From Ascidiimonas aurantiaca (GTDB taxonomy: Bacteria > Bacteroidota > Bacteroidia > Flavobacteriales > Flavobacteriaceae), in the NCBI RefSeq assembly GCF_037646345.1, contig NZ_JBBEWR010000013.1, forward strand, positions 62,001 to 126,000: 64,000 bases of DNA. Reading direction: 5' to 3'. A program made the translations under genes and the position numbers. Under the pieces are notes generated by a model, which saw nothing but the letters and a program-made list of their open reading frames with translations, had not been told where the DNA came from and did not search any database. This document shows, in pieces, positions 52,747 to 60,945 of the stretch (within the stretch, counting starts at the first letter, position 1; every line of letters starts with the position of its first letter).

Positions 52747-53411
52747 ATACTAAAGTAACCGTACTTATTGCAGATGACTCTGTGGTGTTTTCAGAAGGCC
52801 TGGAGCAGTTATTGTCACATAACCCTATGGTAAAAGAAACCATTTTGTCTCATGACTATACGACTATTATGGAAACCTTGAGAACGGGTATGATCGATAT
52901 CATCATACTGGATCTCAATTTTGATGATGCCCATTATGACGGATTCAAAATAGCCAAAGAAGTAAAAGCCCTTTTCCCCGAAGTAAAGATCATTATACTC
53001 ACCCAGCATGCCAAAGTAGATCACTATGAAACGCTGATAAATGATTATGAAGTAGATGGGTATATTGATAAAAAACTATCAGTACAACAATTGTTTACCG
53101 CTCTGGAAGAAGTATATGCCGGGATGAAGTATATAGATCCCAATGTAGCAGATATGGTTCAGGCCGGCCGGTGGCTAAAGCTTTCGGCGAGGGAAAAAGA
53201 AGTATTGAGTGAACTGAGTAAAGGTTATACCCAAAAAGAGGTAGCTGCCCGGTTGTTTATAGGCCCCAAGACCGTAGAATCGCATATCAGGAACTTATGT
53301 GAACGCTTTTTTGCAAAAAATTCGGTAGAACTGGTAAGTATGTACATTCAATACAAAAGTGCATACCGGGAAGATTACAAGGCAACGACACCGCCTTTTA
53401 ATAAGATATAA
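52743..53411 (+). CDS. LuxR-family response regulator
   Basis: 222 aa. A receiver domain (about 4-120) has VLIADDS with acidic pocket residues and phospho-Asp in DIIILDLNFDD. The C-terminal LuxR HTH (about 150-210) has LSAREKEVLSELSKGYTQKEVA and PKTVESHIRNL. It is coupled to and phosphorylated by the histidine kinase before it. Targets are unknown; the divergent M48-VWA operon is one candidate. Confidence 0.93.
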   Translation: MNTKVTVLIADDSVVFSEGLEQLLSHNPMVKETILSHDYTTIMETLRTGMIDIIILDLNFDDAHYDGFKIAKEVKALFPEVKIIILTQHAKVDHYETLINDYEVDGYIDKKLSVQQLFTALEEVYAGMKYIDPNVADMVQAGRWLKLSAREKEVLSELSKGYTQKEVAARLFIGPKTVESHIRNLCERFFAKNSVELVSMYIQYKSAYREDYKATTPPFNKI

Positions 53412-53437
53412 GGCAGCCCGTTCCGGAACGGGCTGCC
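53412..53437. terminator. Perfect GC-rich palindrome after response regulator
   Basis: The 13-bp arms ggcagcccgttcc/ggaacgggctgcc meet with no spacer (the innermost pairs must open to form a loop). They directly follow the regulator stop. No T-run follows on either strand, so it is a weak or factor-assisted terminator, or a processing hairpin. Confidence 0.5.
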
Positions 53438-53477
53438 TGCAAGAGTTCATATTTAAATATGCGAAAGGTCTGGAGTC

Positions 53478-53681
53478 TTATTCAGGACAATTCTCTGGAT
53501 CGGGATCTGCACAAGGCTCAGGATCCTGATTTTGAGTGGGAGGTGTGGTAGTGCTACCTCCGTTTGCCTGAATTTGAACATCAGTTTCATAGGCCTCATA
53601 GTCATCCTCGTAACTACAAGAACTAAAAAAAATAATTGAACTAGCTAATAAGATTAAATTAAATTTACAAATAGACTTCAT
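53478..53681 (-). CDS. Small lipoprotein
   Basis: 67 aa from the ATG at 53681. Signal peptide ends in a lipobox FFSSC (Cys about residue 22). The mature part is acidic with Pro/Asn-rich low complexity (TTTPPTQNQDPEPCADPDPENCPE) and no recognised domain. It is divergent from the 285-aa gene. It may be a surface lipoprotein of minor role. Confidence 0.65.
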   Translation of the reverse strand: MKSICKFNLILLASSIIFFSSCSYEDDYEAYETDVQIQANGGSTTTPPTQNQDPEPCADPDPENCPE

Positions 53682-53846
53682 AATTGACACGATTTATGGA
53701 TCTCGGGAACCGGTTGCTAGCAAACAGATTCTTCTGATCCGATTTTTAATTCATTTTGTTTATCGTGTCTTGCGCAAGACGAGATCTAAAGTGATCTGGT
53801 GTAAAAGTATTTGTAATTACCTGACAGTCTGAAAGATGGTAGTTTC

Positions 53847-54704
53847 ATGAAATTGCACGGATCAAAAAAAGGAATATATATGAATGAAGAAACGATAAAA
53901 ACCGAAGAAGAAATAAAGGGCCTCTTTTATTTAATTCATCATGTAGAAAAAGAAGAGTTTCATGGCCGTCCACTGAATACAAAAGATTTCGCAATTATAG
54001 CCAACGATATTAAAGCTGTACTTCAGGTAGACGAGTCATTCTCTGGGTCTACTTTACGAAGAATTTTTACTTTTAAAGATCACCCCGGGAACAGAAAGAT
54101 AATTAATCTGGATAGGTTAGTACAGTGGCTTGTTGATGAGGCGAATACACCTAAAACAACTTTCTGGGAATATATTGATAAGCATACACATGAAATTGAA
54201 CAGTATTATCAAAAAAATAAAGATATTCAGGATGCTTTTTTTAAAAAATATACTCCTTGTAAGGATGTAGAAAAAGGAGTGTATCACTTTGCTAATCCAA
54301 TGGTTAAAGAAATAAATAATGGTACCTATCGAGAAAAAAACTTAGGAGAAGAAAATTCGAAATCACAAATCTTGGAAAGGAGTATCACATATCTGGAAAA
54401 GCAATTAAAAGTATTGGAAACCCAAAATCTTGAGGCTGTTCTGGATAAAGAATTTTATATGGATATCAGGAACTATATCAATTACTTTGGTGTCAGCAGG
54501 TTGAAACCTATTCTCCGAAATGTTATGAGCAATAAACTTAACCAAATGCATGATAAACAGAACAGAACAAAAAAGTCTTATGAGGGTTTAGGTAAAATAC
54601 GTCCTTTTTTTATATCGGTTCCTGATAAAATGAGTCTTGAAAAGGCTATTCAAAAAGAGTTTAGAGGCAAATTGATAAAATTATATAAAGAAGAATCTTT
54701 ATAG
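53847..54704 (+). CDS. Unknown protein, possible HTH-like adaptor
   Basis: 285 aa; an in-frame ATG at 53880 (MNEETIKTEE) is an alternative start. Residues about 45-105 (NTKDFAIIANDIKAVL, then GSTLRRIFTF and a NLDRLVQWL helix, with an FWEYI end) look like the winged-helix-like domain found in many Bacteroidetes proteins beside signalling and conflict genes (the 'S-TLRRLW' pattern). The rest is helical and basic, with a coiled coil (about 170-205). Its stop abuts the stop of the CHAT gene with no gap. The link is from context and motif only; nothing is established about function. Confidence 0.5.
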   Translation: MKLHGSKKGIYMNEETIKTEEEIKGLFYLIHHVEKEEFHGRPLNTKDFAIIANDIKAVLQVDESFSGSTLRRIFTFKDHPGNRKIINLDRLVQWLVDEANTPKTTFWEYIDKHTHEIEQYYQKNKDIQDAFFKKYTPCKDVEKGVYHFANPMVKEINNGTYREKNLGEENSKSQILERSITYLEKQLKVLETQNLEAVLDKEFYMDIRNYINYFGVSRLKPILRNVMSNKLNQMHDKQNRTKKSYEGLGKIRPFFISVPDKMSLEKAIQKEFRGKLIKLYKEESL

Positions 54705-57700
54705 TTATTGCCATTTTCCATTCAGGGAAAACATGGCCCAATGATAAAAATGGGCTTTTTCGGGCCTTTTCATAAGCTCGATCATACTTTGTTGACATGC
54801 TATGACTTTAGGCATACCTTCACTAATTCTCTCGTAAAATAATTGAAAAAAATCTTTGGCATCTTTATCCTTCATAGGCCATAAACCTGCCATTACCGTA
54901 CTTGCGCCTGCGGCAAGAAAGGAAGGGATCAGCCCTATGGATTCCTCTCCCGGATGATTCTTCTGACGCCCCGTATCACAAGAGGAAAGTACAATAAAAG
55001 AAGCTACGGTATTTCTGTTCATGATCTCCTCTGCAGAAATGAATTCATTATTATAAAGCCTGACTCCGGATAAAAAGCCTCTGTTTTTATCAAAAACCCC
55101 GTGCCCGGCGAAATGTAGTAAAGATGCCTGATCCAGCGCCTGAATAAACTTTTCTTTGTGAACCTCTTCCCCAACAATGGGTTTTGTATTAAAAATATAG
55201 GAGATATTTTTTACTTCTTCTACAGACCCCTCAAGATCCTGTTCGGGGTCGCCAAACACAAATGCGTTCTTAAAAAGATCTTTTTCTCTCGTCTTAGATT
55301 GAAGGTATTCCCAGCTGGTTAAACTGGAATTGTAAAACACAGGATTTCTGGTAATAAGAGGCTTTTCATTTAATAAAAGGGCATGAAAAGGAAGGTTTTG
55401 AAGTATCCCGTAAGGAATAATACAAATAATATCACTAGGTTTTGTCCATTTTTCAAGAGGTTTGATCAAACTGCTGAATTGTGTCCAGAAACTTTCTTTG
55501 GGCCTCAAATCCTCAAACCGCGCTATTGACATTTTTTGAGAAAAAGTGAATAACTCTTCCCTAAGTTCGGGAACGGCTATGGGAATTTTAGAGAATAAAG
55601 GCTCAGGGGTGTCTGAATGAATTCCAAAAGCATATAACTGATCCTGGTGGATATAATAGTATATAAAAAAAATCTTAGCGGACTTTAATTCTTTTTCATT
55701 CTCTTCAATAGTAAATACAACCTCATTAAAAGAAGGAACTGTTTCTGTTTTCCTGTGGGCATATTGATGAAGTGTCGGATCTTCCGTCATTTCATAATAC
55801 AGATCTTTAAGCGTTTCTTCCCATTTTCTCTGTTCCTGAATGGAAGAGGAGCAAGCAATAGACATCAATATTTTATCTTCTTCAATCAACAAAGGATGAT
55901 TTTTTGTTTCCTGGCCTGATTTAATTTTATTTGCGATGGAATAAAGCAGGGATTTGGCCCTAACATTTTCTAACCATTCGATACAATTTTTAAATTTTTT
56001 GTAGTGGAGGAAAAAATAAAAGCCGGAAAAGATAAGTTGTTTGATATCTCTCTGAAGGTTGATAGCAGCCTCAAGATTTCTCGAAATCTCTAAGGTGCCC
56101 GTTTTTTTAATTCGGCTTTGAGCCGTAAACAGAGAAGCATTAAAGAATTTTTCAGCTTCTGTTTTATAAAAAAGGATTTGATCGTCATTAACCAGATATC
56201 TTTGTAAAGGTTCCCAATAACTTAAAGCTGCCTGAAATTTTAGTCTCCAGATAAAGTCAGTTAAGTTTCCATTTTCCAGTATTTTCAACGCTCTTAAAAC
56301 ATGCGTATTTGCTTCTTCATAATAATGAATATTTTTTCGTACTCTTCCCAGTTCCATAAGAGCACCGCTCAGGTGATGCGTATTTATAGCTATACTACCT
56401 AAATGCCCTGCTTTTTCGTATAGTTGTAATGCTTCTTTTAAAGATTGCAGTGCTTTATCAAATTGCCCTTCCAGATGTAAGGCAAAAGCGTATATTTGAA
56501 ATAACTTTCCTCTTAAAGAATATCTGTTCTTGATCCATTTTTTATCTAAAAGACAGGTGTCTGCTTCTTTCAGGCAGGCAATACTATCTTCGGTAATAAT
56601 TTTCTTTTTATTTCTTTTTTGCACCTGAACCTGATAGGAAAAACTGTTCAGTAATTGAGTGACAACTTCATCAGATGCTCCTAAATCCTTAAAAATCCTA
56701 ATTGCTTTTGAATAATGATCGTTGGGCGCGTTTTTATCCAAAATACTTTTGAAAGAATACAACTGGGCGGTTAGAATCGATTTTTTGATGGGCTTCAGGG
56801 ATTCAAGGGTTTCATCAATTACAGTAAGAAAATCATTAGTGTCCAGTTTTATTTTTGAAGCACTGTTAACTAATAAACTGATAAAATGTACTTTGTTTCC
56901 TTCTGTTTTTAACTCCTGAAGGGTATCCTTTATTATTTTTTCACTGGCATAATAATCACTTTCGGTAAAATATTGATGCGCTTTATTAAGGATATCTATT
57001 TCTTTTGTAATTGACCTTCTAAAGGTTTTTTCAGGAAGACTAATCCTCTTTTTGAAGTTTTCCAGATGGGTTAGCTGATGTCTTTCTTCCAACCATTTTA
57101 AACAGGTATTTTCATAAATATAGGCATCTTTTAAATGGCCCAGTTTCCAGAGCAACGGAATGGCCTTTACCAGCCATTCTATTCCTTCGATGTGTTCAAG
57201 TTCTAATAAATGTGATCCGTAAATTCCAAAAACCTTGGCTTTTGCTGCCAAATATCCATCATCCTTTATTTTATTTAAATGGCTTTCTACAAAATCAGGA
57301 AGTTTTGAAGGGTCGTACAACCGGTCATAATGAATGATTTTTAACGAAAGTTGGGTTTTTTTAAGATAAAATGGAACATGGTACAATGGATCTTCTGAAG
57401 ATTTTCCACTACTCAGAAGATAATCATCTAATAGCTGCATCCCTTTATTAAGATCCGCTTTGGGCATTATAGCTGTATGATTGATAATGGTGAGAAGTAG
57501 GGAGGAGGCTTCTTTATCTAAAGTGTTTTTGTAATCTTTGTATAGTTCCAGCCCTTCTTCTATTACTTCTTCCTTATAATCTGTATCGATCAACCCCTGG
57601 TTCAGGAGAGCAAGTTTTACTTTTATTTTTGTCTTAAGAGCAAAAAATGCAAGATCTGTACCCTCATGTTGTTTGGCCAGGAGTTTGCACGTTGTACATA

Positions 57701-57986
57701 TGCGATTGCCCTCTGACCTTGAGAGTTTTTCTCCTATAAAGTTGTAAAGGCTAACAGATAGTTCTGCACGTGCACTACTTGTTTTTGATTCTGATTTTTT
57801 GAGAGTATCGTGTATTTTTTTTATTGTTTCTTCATCTTCTATAGTATTAAATACCTGAAGAGCTAAAAAATGAACCCGGTCTGATATAGGCTTTTTTAAA
57901 TCGTTATAAATCGTTGTAAACTGTTTATAATCTCCCGTCAAAAAAATGTTCTCCAATAAAGAAAAAGCATTTTTAGTTATCTTCAT
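54705..57986 (-). CDS. TPR-CHAT caspase-like protease
   Basis: 1093 aa. About 700 residues of TPR-like helical repeats (e.g. AFALHLEGQFDKALQSLKEALQLYE) precede a C-terminal CHAT domain (about 800-1090). The caspase-type dyad is seen as HFAGHG (catalytic H962) and SSCDTG (C1003), with the following LIPSFLAAGASTVMAGLWP typical of CHAT. CHAT proteases cut target proteins during cell-death or defence responses; the TPR part usually senses or recruits. It overlaps the small membrane protein gene upstream by 14 bases. The target is unknown. Confidence 0.93.
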   Translation of the reverse strand: MKITKNAFSLLENIFLTGDYKQFTTIYNDLKKPISDRVHFLALQVFNTIEDEETIKKIHDTLKKSESKTSSARAELSVSLYNFIGEKLSRSEGNRICTTCKLLAKQHEGTDLAFFALKTKIKVKLALLNQGLIDTDYKEEVIEEGLELYKDYKNTLDKEASSLLLTIINHTAIMPKADLNKGMQLLDDYLLSSGKSSEDPLYHVPFYLKKTQLSLKIIHYDRLYDPSKLPDFVESHLNKIKDDGYLAAKAKVFGIYGSHLLELEHIEGIEWLVKAIPLLWKLGHLKDAYIYENTCLKWLEERHQLTHLENFKKRISLPEKTFRRSITKEIDILNKAHQYFTESDYYASEKIIKDTLQELKTEGNKVHFISLLVNSASKIKLDTNDFLTVIDETLESLKPIKKSILTAQLYSFKSILDKNAPNDHYSKAIRIFKDLGASDEVVTQLLNSFSYQVQVQKRNKKKIITEDSIACLKEADTCLLDKKWIKNRYSLRGKLFQIYAFALHLEGQFDKALQSLKEALQLYEKAGHLGSIAINTHHLSGALMELGRVRKNIHYYEEANTHVLRALKILENGNLTDFIWRLKFQAALSYWEPLQRYLVNDDQILFYKTEAEKFFNASLFTAQSRIKKTGTLEISRNLEAAINLQRDIKQLIFSGFYFFLHYKKFKNCIEWLENVRAKSLLYSIANKIKSGQETKNHPLLIEEDKILMSIACSSSIQEQRKWEETLKDLYYEMTEDPTLHQYAHRKTETVPSFNEVVFTIEENEKELKSAKIFFIYYYIHQDQLYAFGIHSDTPEPLFSKIPIAVPELREELFTFSQKMSIARFEDLRPKESFWTQFSSLIKPLEKWTKPSDIICIIPYGILQNLPFHALLLNEKPLITRNPVFYNSSLTSWEYLQSKTREKDLFKNAFVFGDPEQDLEGSVEEVKNISYIFNTKPIVGEEVHKEKFIQALDQASLLHFAGHGVFDKNRGFLSGVRLYNNEFISAEEIMNRNTVASFIVLSSCDTGRQKNHPGEESIGLIPSFLAAGASTVMAGLWPMKDKDAKDFFQLFYERISEGMPKVIACQQSMIELMKRPEKAHFYHWAMFSLNGKWQ

Positions 57987-58383
57987 GGTTTGTAATAAAA
58001 ATTTTAGGATTACCGAAAAGGTCTTTTATTTTTTCAGTTTGTTTTTCAAAATCTTCAGGAGAGAGATCAAATTTAAATTTTGCCCGCACAGAAGGAAATT
58101 CAATAATGATAAGTCCCTCAGGTTTTGTGGCTTTGTATCTGTTTATTAAAGCTTTTACCATGGGAATAATAGCATTTTGAACTATACTGACGCCACTGGA
58201 AGCCGTAACGGAGATTAAAGCAACCATTAGAACGGGATGAAGATCATTACGTGTATCTTCTTTACCGGAGAGTACTTGAGTACGTATATTTATTTCCCGT
58301 AGTGCAGATGTAATTTCTAAGTCTGAAAGATAATCACTGGATATCAATGTTTTCTCTTCTCTTTTTTCAATAGAGTTTGCCAT
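57973..58383 (-). CDS. EACC1-like effector-associated small membrane protein
   Basis: 136 aa. A membrane-compatible helix with small residues (MVALISVTASSGVSIVQNAIIPMV, about 53-76) is followed by a basic end (NRYK) and a short beta-rich tail (GLIIIEFPSVRAKFKF). This topology (a glycine/small-residue helix then a strand pair) recalls the EACC1 domain described with CHAT and similar effectors in conflict systems. The call is based on shape and context and is not certain. It is translationally coupled to the CHAT protease (14-base overlap), so the two act together. Confidence 0.5.
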   Translation of the reverse strand: MANSIEKREEKTLISSDYLSDLEITSALREINIRTQVLSGKEDTRNDLHPVLMVALISVTASSGVSIVQNAIIPMVKALINRYKATKPEGLIIIEFPSVRAKFKFDLSPEDFEKQTEKIKDLFGNPKIFITNHEDN

Positions 58384-60305
58384 GCTATTTTTCGTTTTTT
58401 TAAGACTATGCCATAATGCTCATAAGGTAGTGGTATTTTTATAAATATTTGGGGAATTATAACAAAATCAGTAAAAACACTGAAAGAAAAAACCTACATT
58501 TTGGAGTATGGTGTTTAGTTATCAAATTCTGCAAAAACATATAGAAAAAGGGAAAAGAAAGAGTTTTTAATTCCATTTTCTTGATTTAAAAGTATTTAGT
58601 AGATATAACATCTTCGTTATCAGGTAAGCTTACCATACAGTTACTCAATGATATTGATGATTATACTTGGATTTTAAAGGATCGTAACACATAACTTAAT
58701 AACAGATCTCCATTAATAAGGAGCTATATATGTGATGCATAAGTGCTACTATTTTAATAAGTGTTAAATTTTGCAATTTTGATTTTGATAAATCTCATAA
58801 ATTGAGTTGTTTATCGTGTAGCACAGGTACTATTGCTGTTTTTTTAACAGTTATATTACATTAAAAGCATAATTAATGTACAAAAATCCCGTATTTTTGA
58901 AAAAACACCCCTAAAACTATCATATGTCTCAAGTAAGTAATGGCCTGTTACGAGCTAATATTTTGTTTTTAATGGGTTGTATGATAGACTTTTATTATAA
59001 AAGAGTATGTAAGAGAGCAAATGTTAAACTCTGTCAAGGCTTTTGTTCTGCATCTACAATAGATGATGAGGTTTTGAAAGGTAAGGAACATGTTTTTAGA
59101 AATCATTATTTTAAAATACCGACAACTTTTTCCGCTAAGAATATTTATGACCAATATGATAATAAAATATCTATTTACCATAAATCGTATTTGTTTTAGC
59201 AGATAAAACATAGCAGTGGCTGGAAACCAAAAGTTCTTACGTATTAAATTGCTATTATAGTAAGGATTGATACTATGTTCAACTAGGTTTGTAAGGAAAA
59301 AAGTTTTTAAACACAGTTTTATCAAAAGGATCTTAACAAACTTTGATTTCTCAAGTTTTGTTATTTGAATTAGCTGTTCATTCTTTTGATACCAAAGCAC
59401 GGCATCCACCGGCCTTAATTATAAGTACCGGCCGGGCCGTGCTTCTTTCATTTTAATACACTACTCAAAAAAAAACAGAATACAAAGCTCTCAGAAATTT
59501 CAAGATAATTTCATTTGCGCCTTTATGGTTGTTTAGGTGTTTGATAACCGTAAAATTATATAGTAAAAAAGAAATGAAGAGTTAAAGTAATCATAAGAAC
59601 TATAAATGCTTTTTTGGGTAACGGCAAGTAGATATTAAGGACACGATCGCGTAAATTTTTTGAGAATTTCATATCAAAATATGAATTTTCAAATAATTGA
59701 TAATCAAATATTTAGCCTTGTATTTTTAAAAAAAGACTAAAAGATAGTCCGGGTTTTATTTGAGCATAATTCTGTTGTTTTTGCTATTATCAAAACTATT
59801 CATTCAACGATTTTTTAACGATTTTTCTTTTGTGTTTTGGGTAAAATCTTACCTTTACATAGTAGATCAACCTTCATAACAATTAACCTCGATTTAGTAG
59901 CACTTTGAAAACACATTTTGTTTTTAAAGCACCTTTTAGGCGTTAACTTTTGATATTTCAAAGGTAAAACGTTTAATCAGAACTGGTGATAATGGTAAAA
60001 ATGTATCATTAAGAAGTGAAAGGTGATCTGGCTATGTACATAATTTTATTAACAAGAAATACGTTAATAAATTTTTAAATAAAATGATATTTACAGTTAA
60101 GTAAAAAACTTAATATTATTTGTACGTATATTTTATTAAATAGGTAAGAAATAATTTAATTTTTTTAAAAAAATTATTAATTTCGACCACATTTTACTTT
60201 TGGGAATATCCACGGAAGTATTATAAAAGTTCGACCAGCAACTGTAGCAGTGTGACTCGGATAGGCGAAGCCATAATTAGTTGCGAATTTAATACCCTGA
60301 TTTTA
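58384..60305. other. Long AT-rich non-coding region, 1.9 kb
   Basis: No ORF here has convincing coding character. Frames at 58924-59199 (+) and 58969-59409 (-) overlap each other, lack recognisable domains and look like chance. The region contains a nested GC-rich hairpin (59395-59444), an AT palindrome (60158-60175) and the leader of the UpxY/NusG gene. A possible promoter is TTG (about 59830) and TACCTTTA (59850-59857). It may hold a regulatory RNA or a long 5' leader for the NRPS operon. Confidence 0.55.
59395..59444. repeat. Nested GC-rich stem-loop
   Basis: Outer stem aagcacggc/gccgtgctt (59395-59403 with 59436-59444) and inner stem ccggcc/ggccgg (59409-59414 with 59430-59435), with a 5-base bulge on one side and a 15-base loop. 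On the plus strand it is followed by a T-rich stretch. It could be a terminator or a structured RNA element; nothing nearby explains it. Confidence 0.6.
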
Positions 60306-60833
60306 ATGAAAATGTTTGTGAACGGTTGGCACGTACTCTACGTGAAGCCTCAGCATGAAAAGAGAATTGATGAACGTTTAAAAGAGCTCGGATTAGAATC
60401 CTTTCTGCCTTTAGTAACTACGATACGTCAATGGAGTGACCGTAAAAAGAAAGTGATGAAGCCCCTTTTCCCAACTTATGTGTTTGTATATATTTCCTCG
60501 GTTAAGGATCTATACAAACCTTTAACGATTAATGGAGTATTTCGTTATCTTCAGTTTACAGATGGCTATGCTCGGGTTACCCAGAAAGAAATGAATATTA
60601 TCCGAAAACTTCTTAATTTGGAAGGTGCCTCAGATATTCAGGCCTTGCATAGCATGCCTTCTATTGGCCAAAAAATGCGAATAGATTTTGGGGCTCTCAG
60701 AGGATTGGAATGTGAAGTGATACGGGTAAATAACAAGAACACCATTTCCGTAAGGATCGAAGCGATCAATCAAGTAATAATGGCTTCAGTACCAGGGGCT
60801 TATCTGCATCCTGTCACTGTAAAAGCCTCGTAA
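60306..60833 (+). CDS. UpxY-type NusG-like antiterminator
   Basis: 175 aa from the ATG at 60306 (MKMFVNGWHVLYVKP); the open frame extends to a GTG at 60252. An NGN domain (WHVLYVKPQHEKRIDERL, then PLFPTYVFVYI) is followed by a KOW-like end (about 120-165: GALRGLECEVIRVNNKNTISVRIE). It is of the specialised NusG class seen at the start of long Bacteroidetes surface-polysaccharide operons. Here it precedes an NRPS-type cluster. It probably stops RNA polymerase from terminating early in that operon. Confidence 0.9.
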   Translation: MKMFVNGWHVLYVKPQHEKRIDERLKELGLESFLPLVTTIRQWSDRKKKVMKPLFPTYVFVYISSVKDLYKPLTINGVFRYLQFTDGYARVTQKEMNIIRKLLNLEGASDIQALHSMPSIGQKMRIDFGALRGLECEVIRVNNKNTISVRIEAINQVIMASVPGAYLHPVTVKAS

Positions 60834-60945
60834 AATTTATAAACAGGATCTTTCAAAACATTCTGTTCAAATCAAGCTCACCATTATTTAAGAAAAAAAA
60901 CATTTTAAGCGTGTTCGCATATGTTTCTTTTCTCAAAAAAGCTCA

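Noticed and set aside
58924..59409. Two overlapping ORFs (91 aa plus strand, 146 aa minus strand) in the AT-rich region
   Set aside because: They overlap on opposite strands, have no recognisable domain, no promoter match and amino-acid make-up typical of translated AT-rich DNA.
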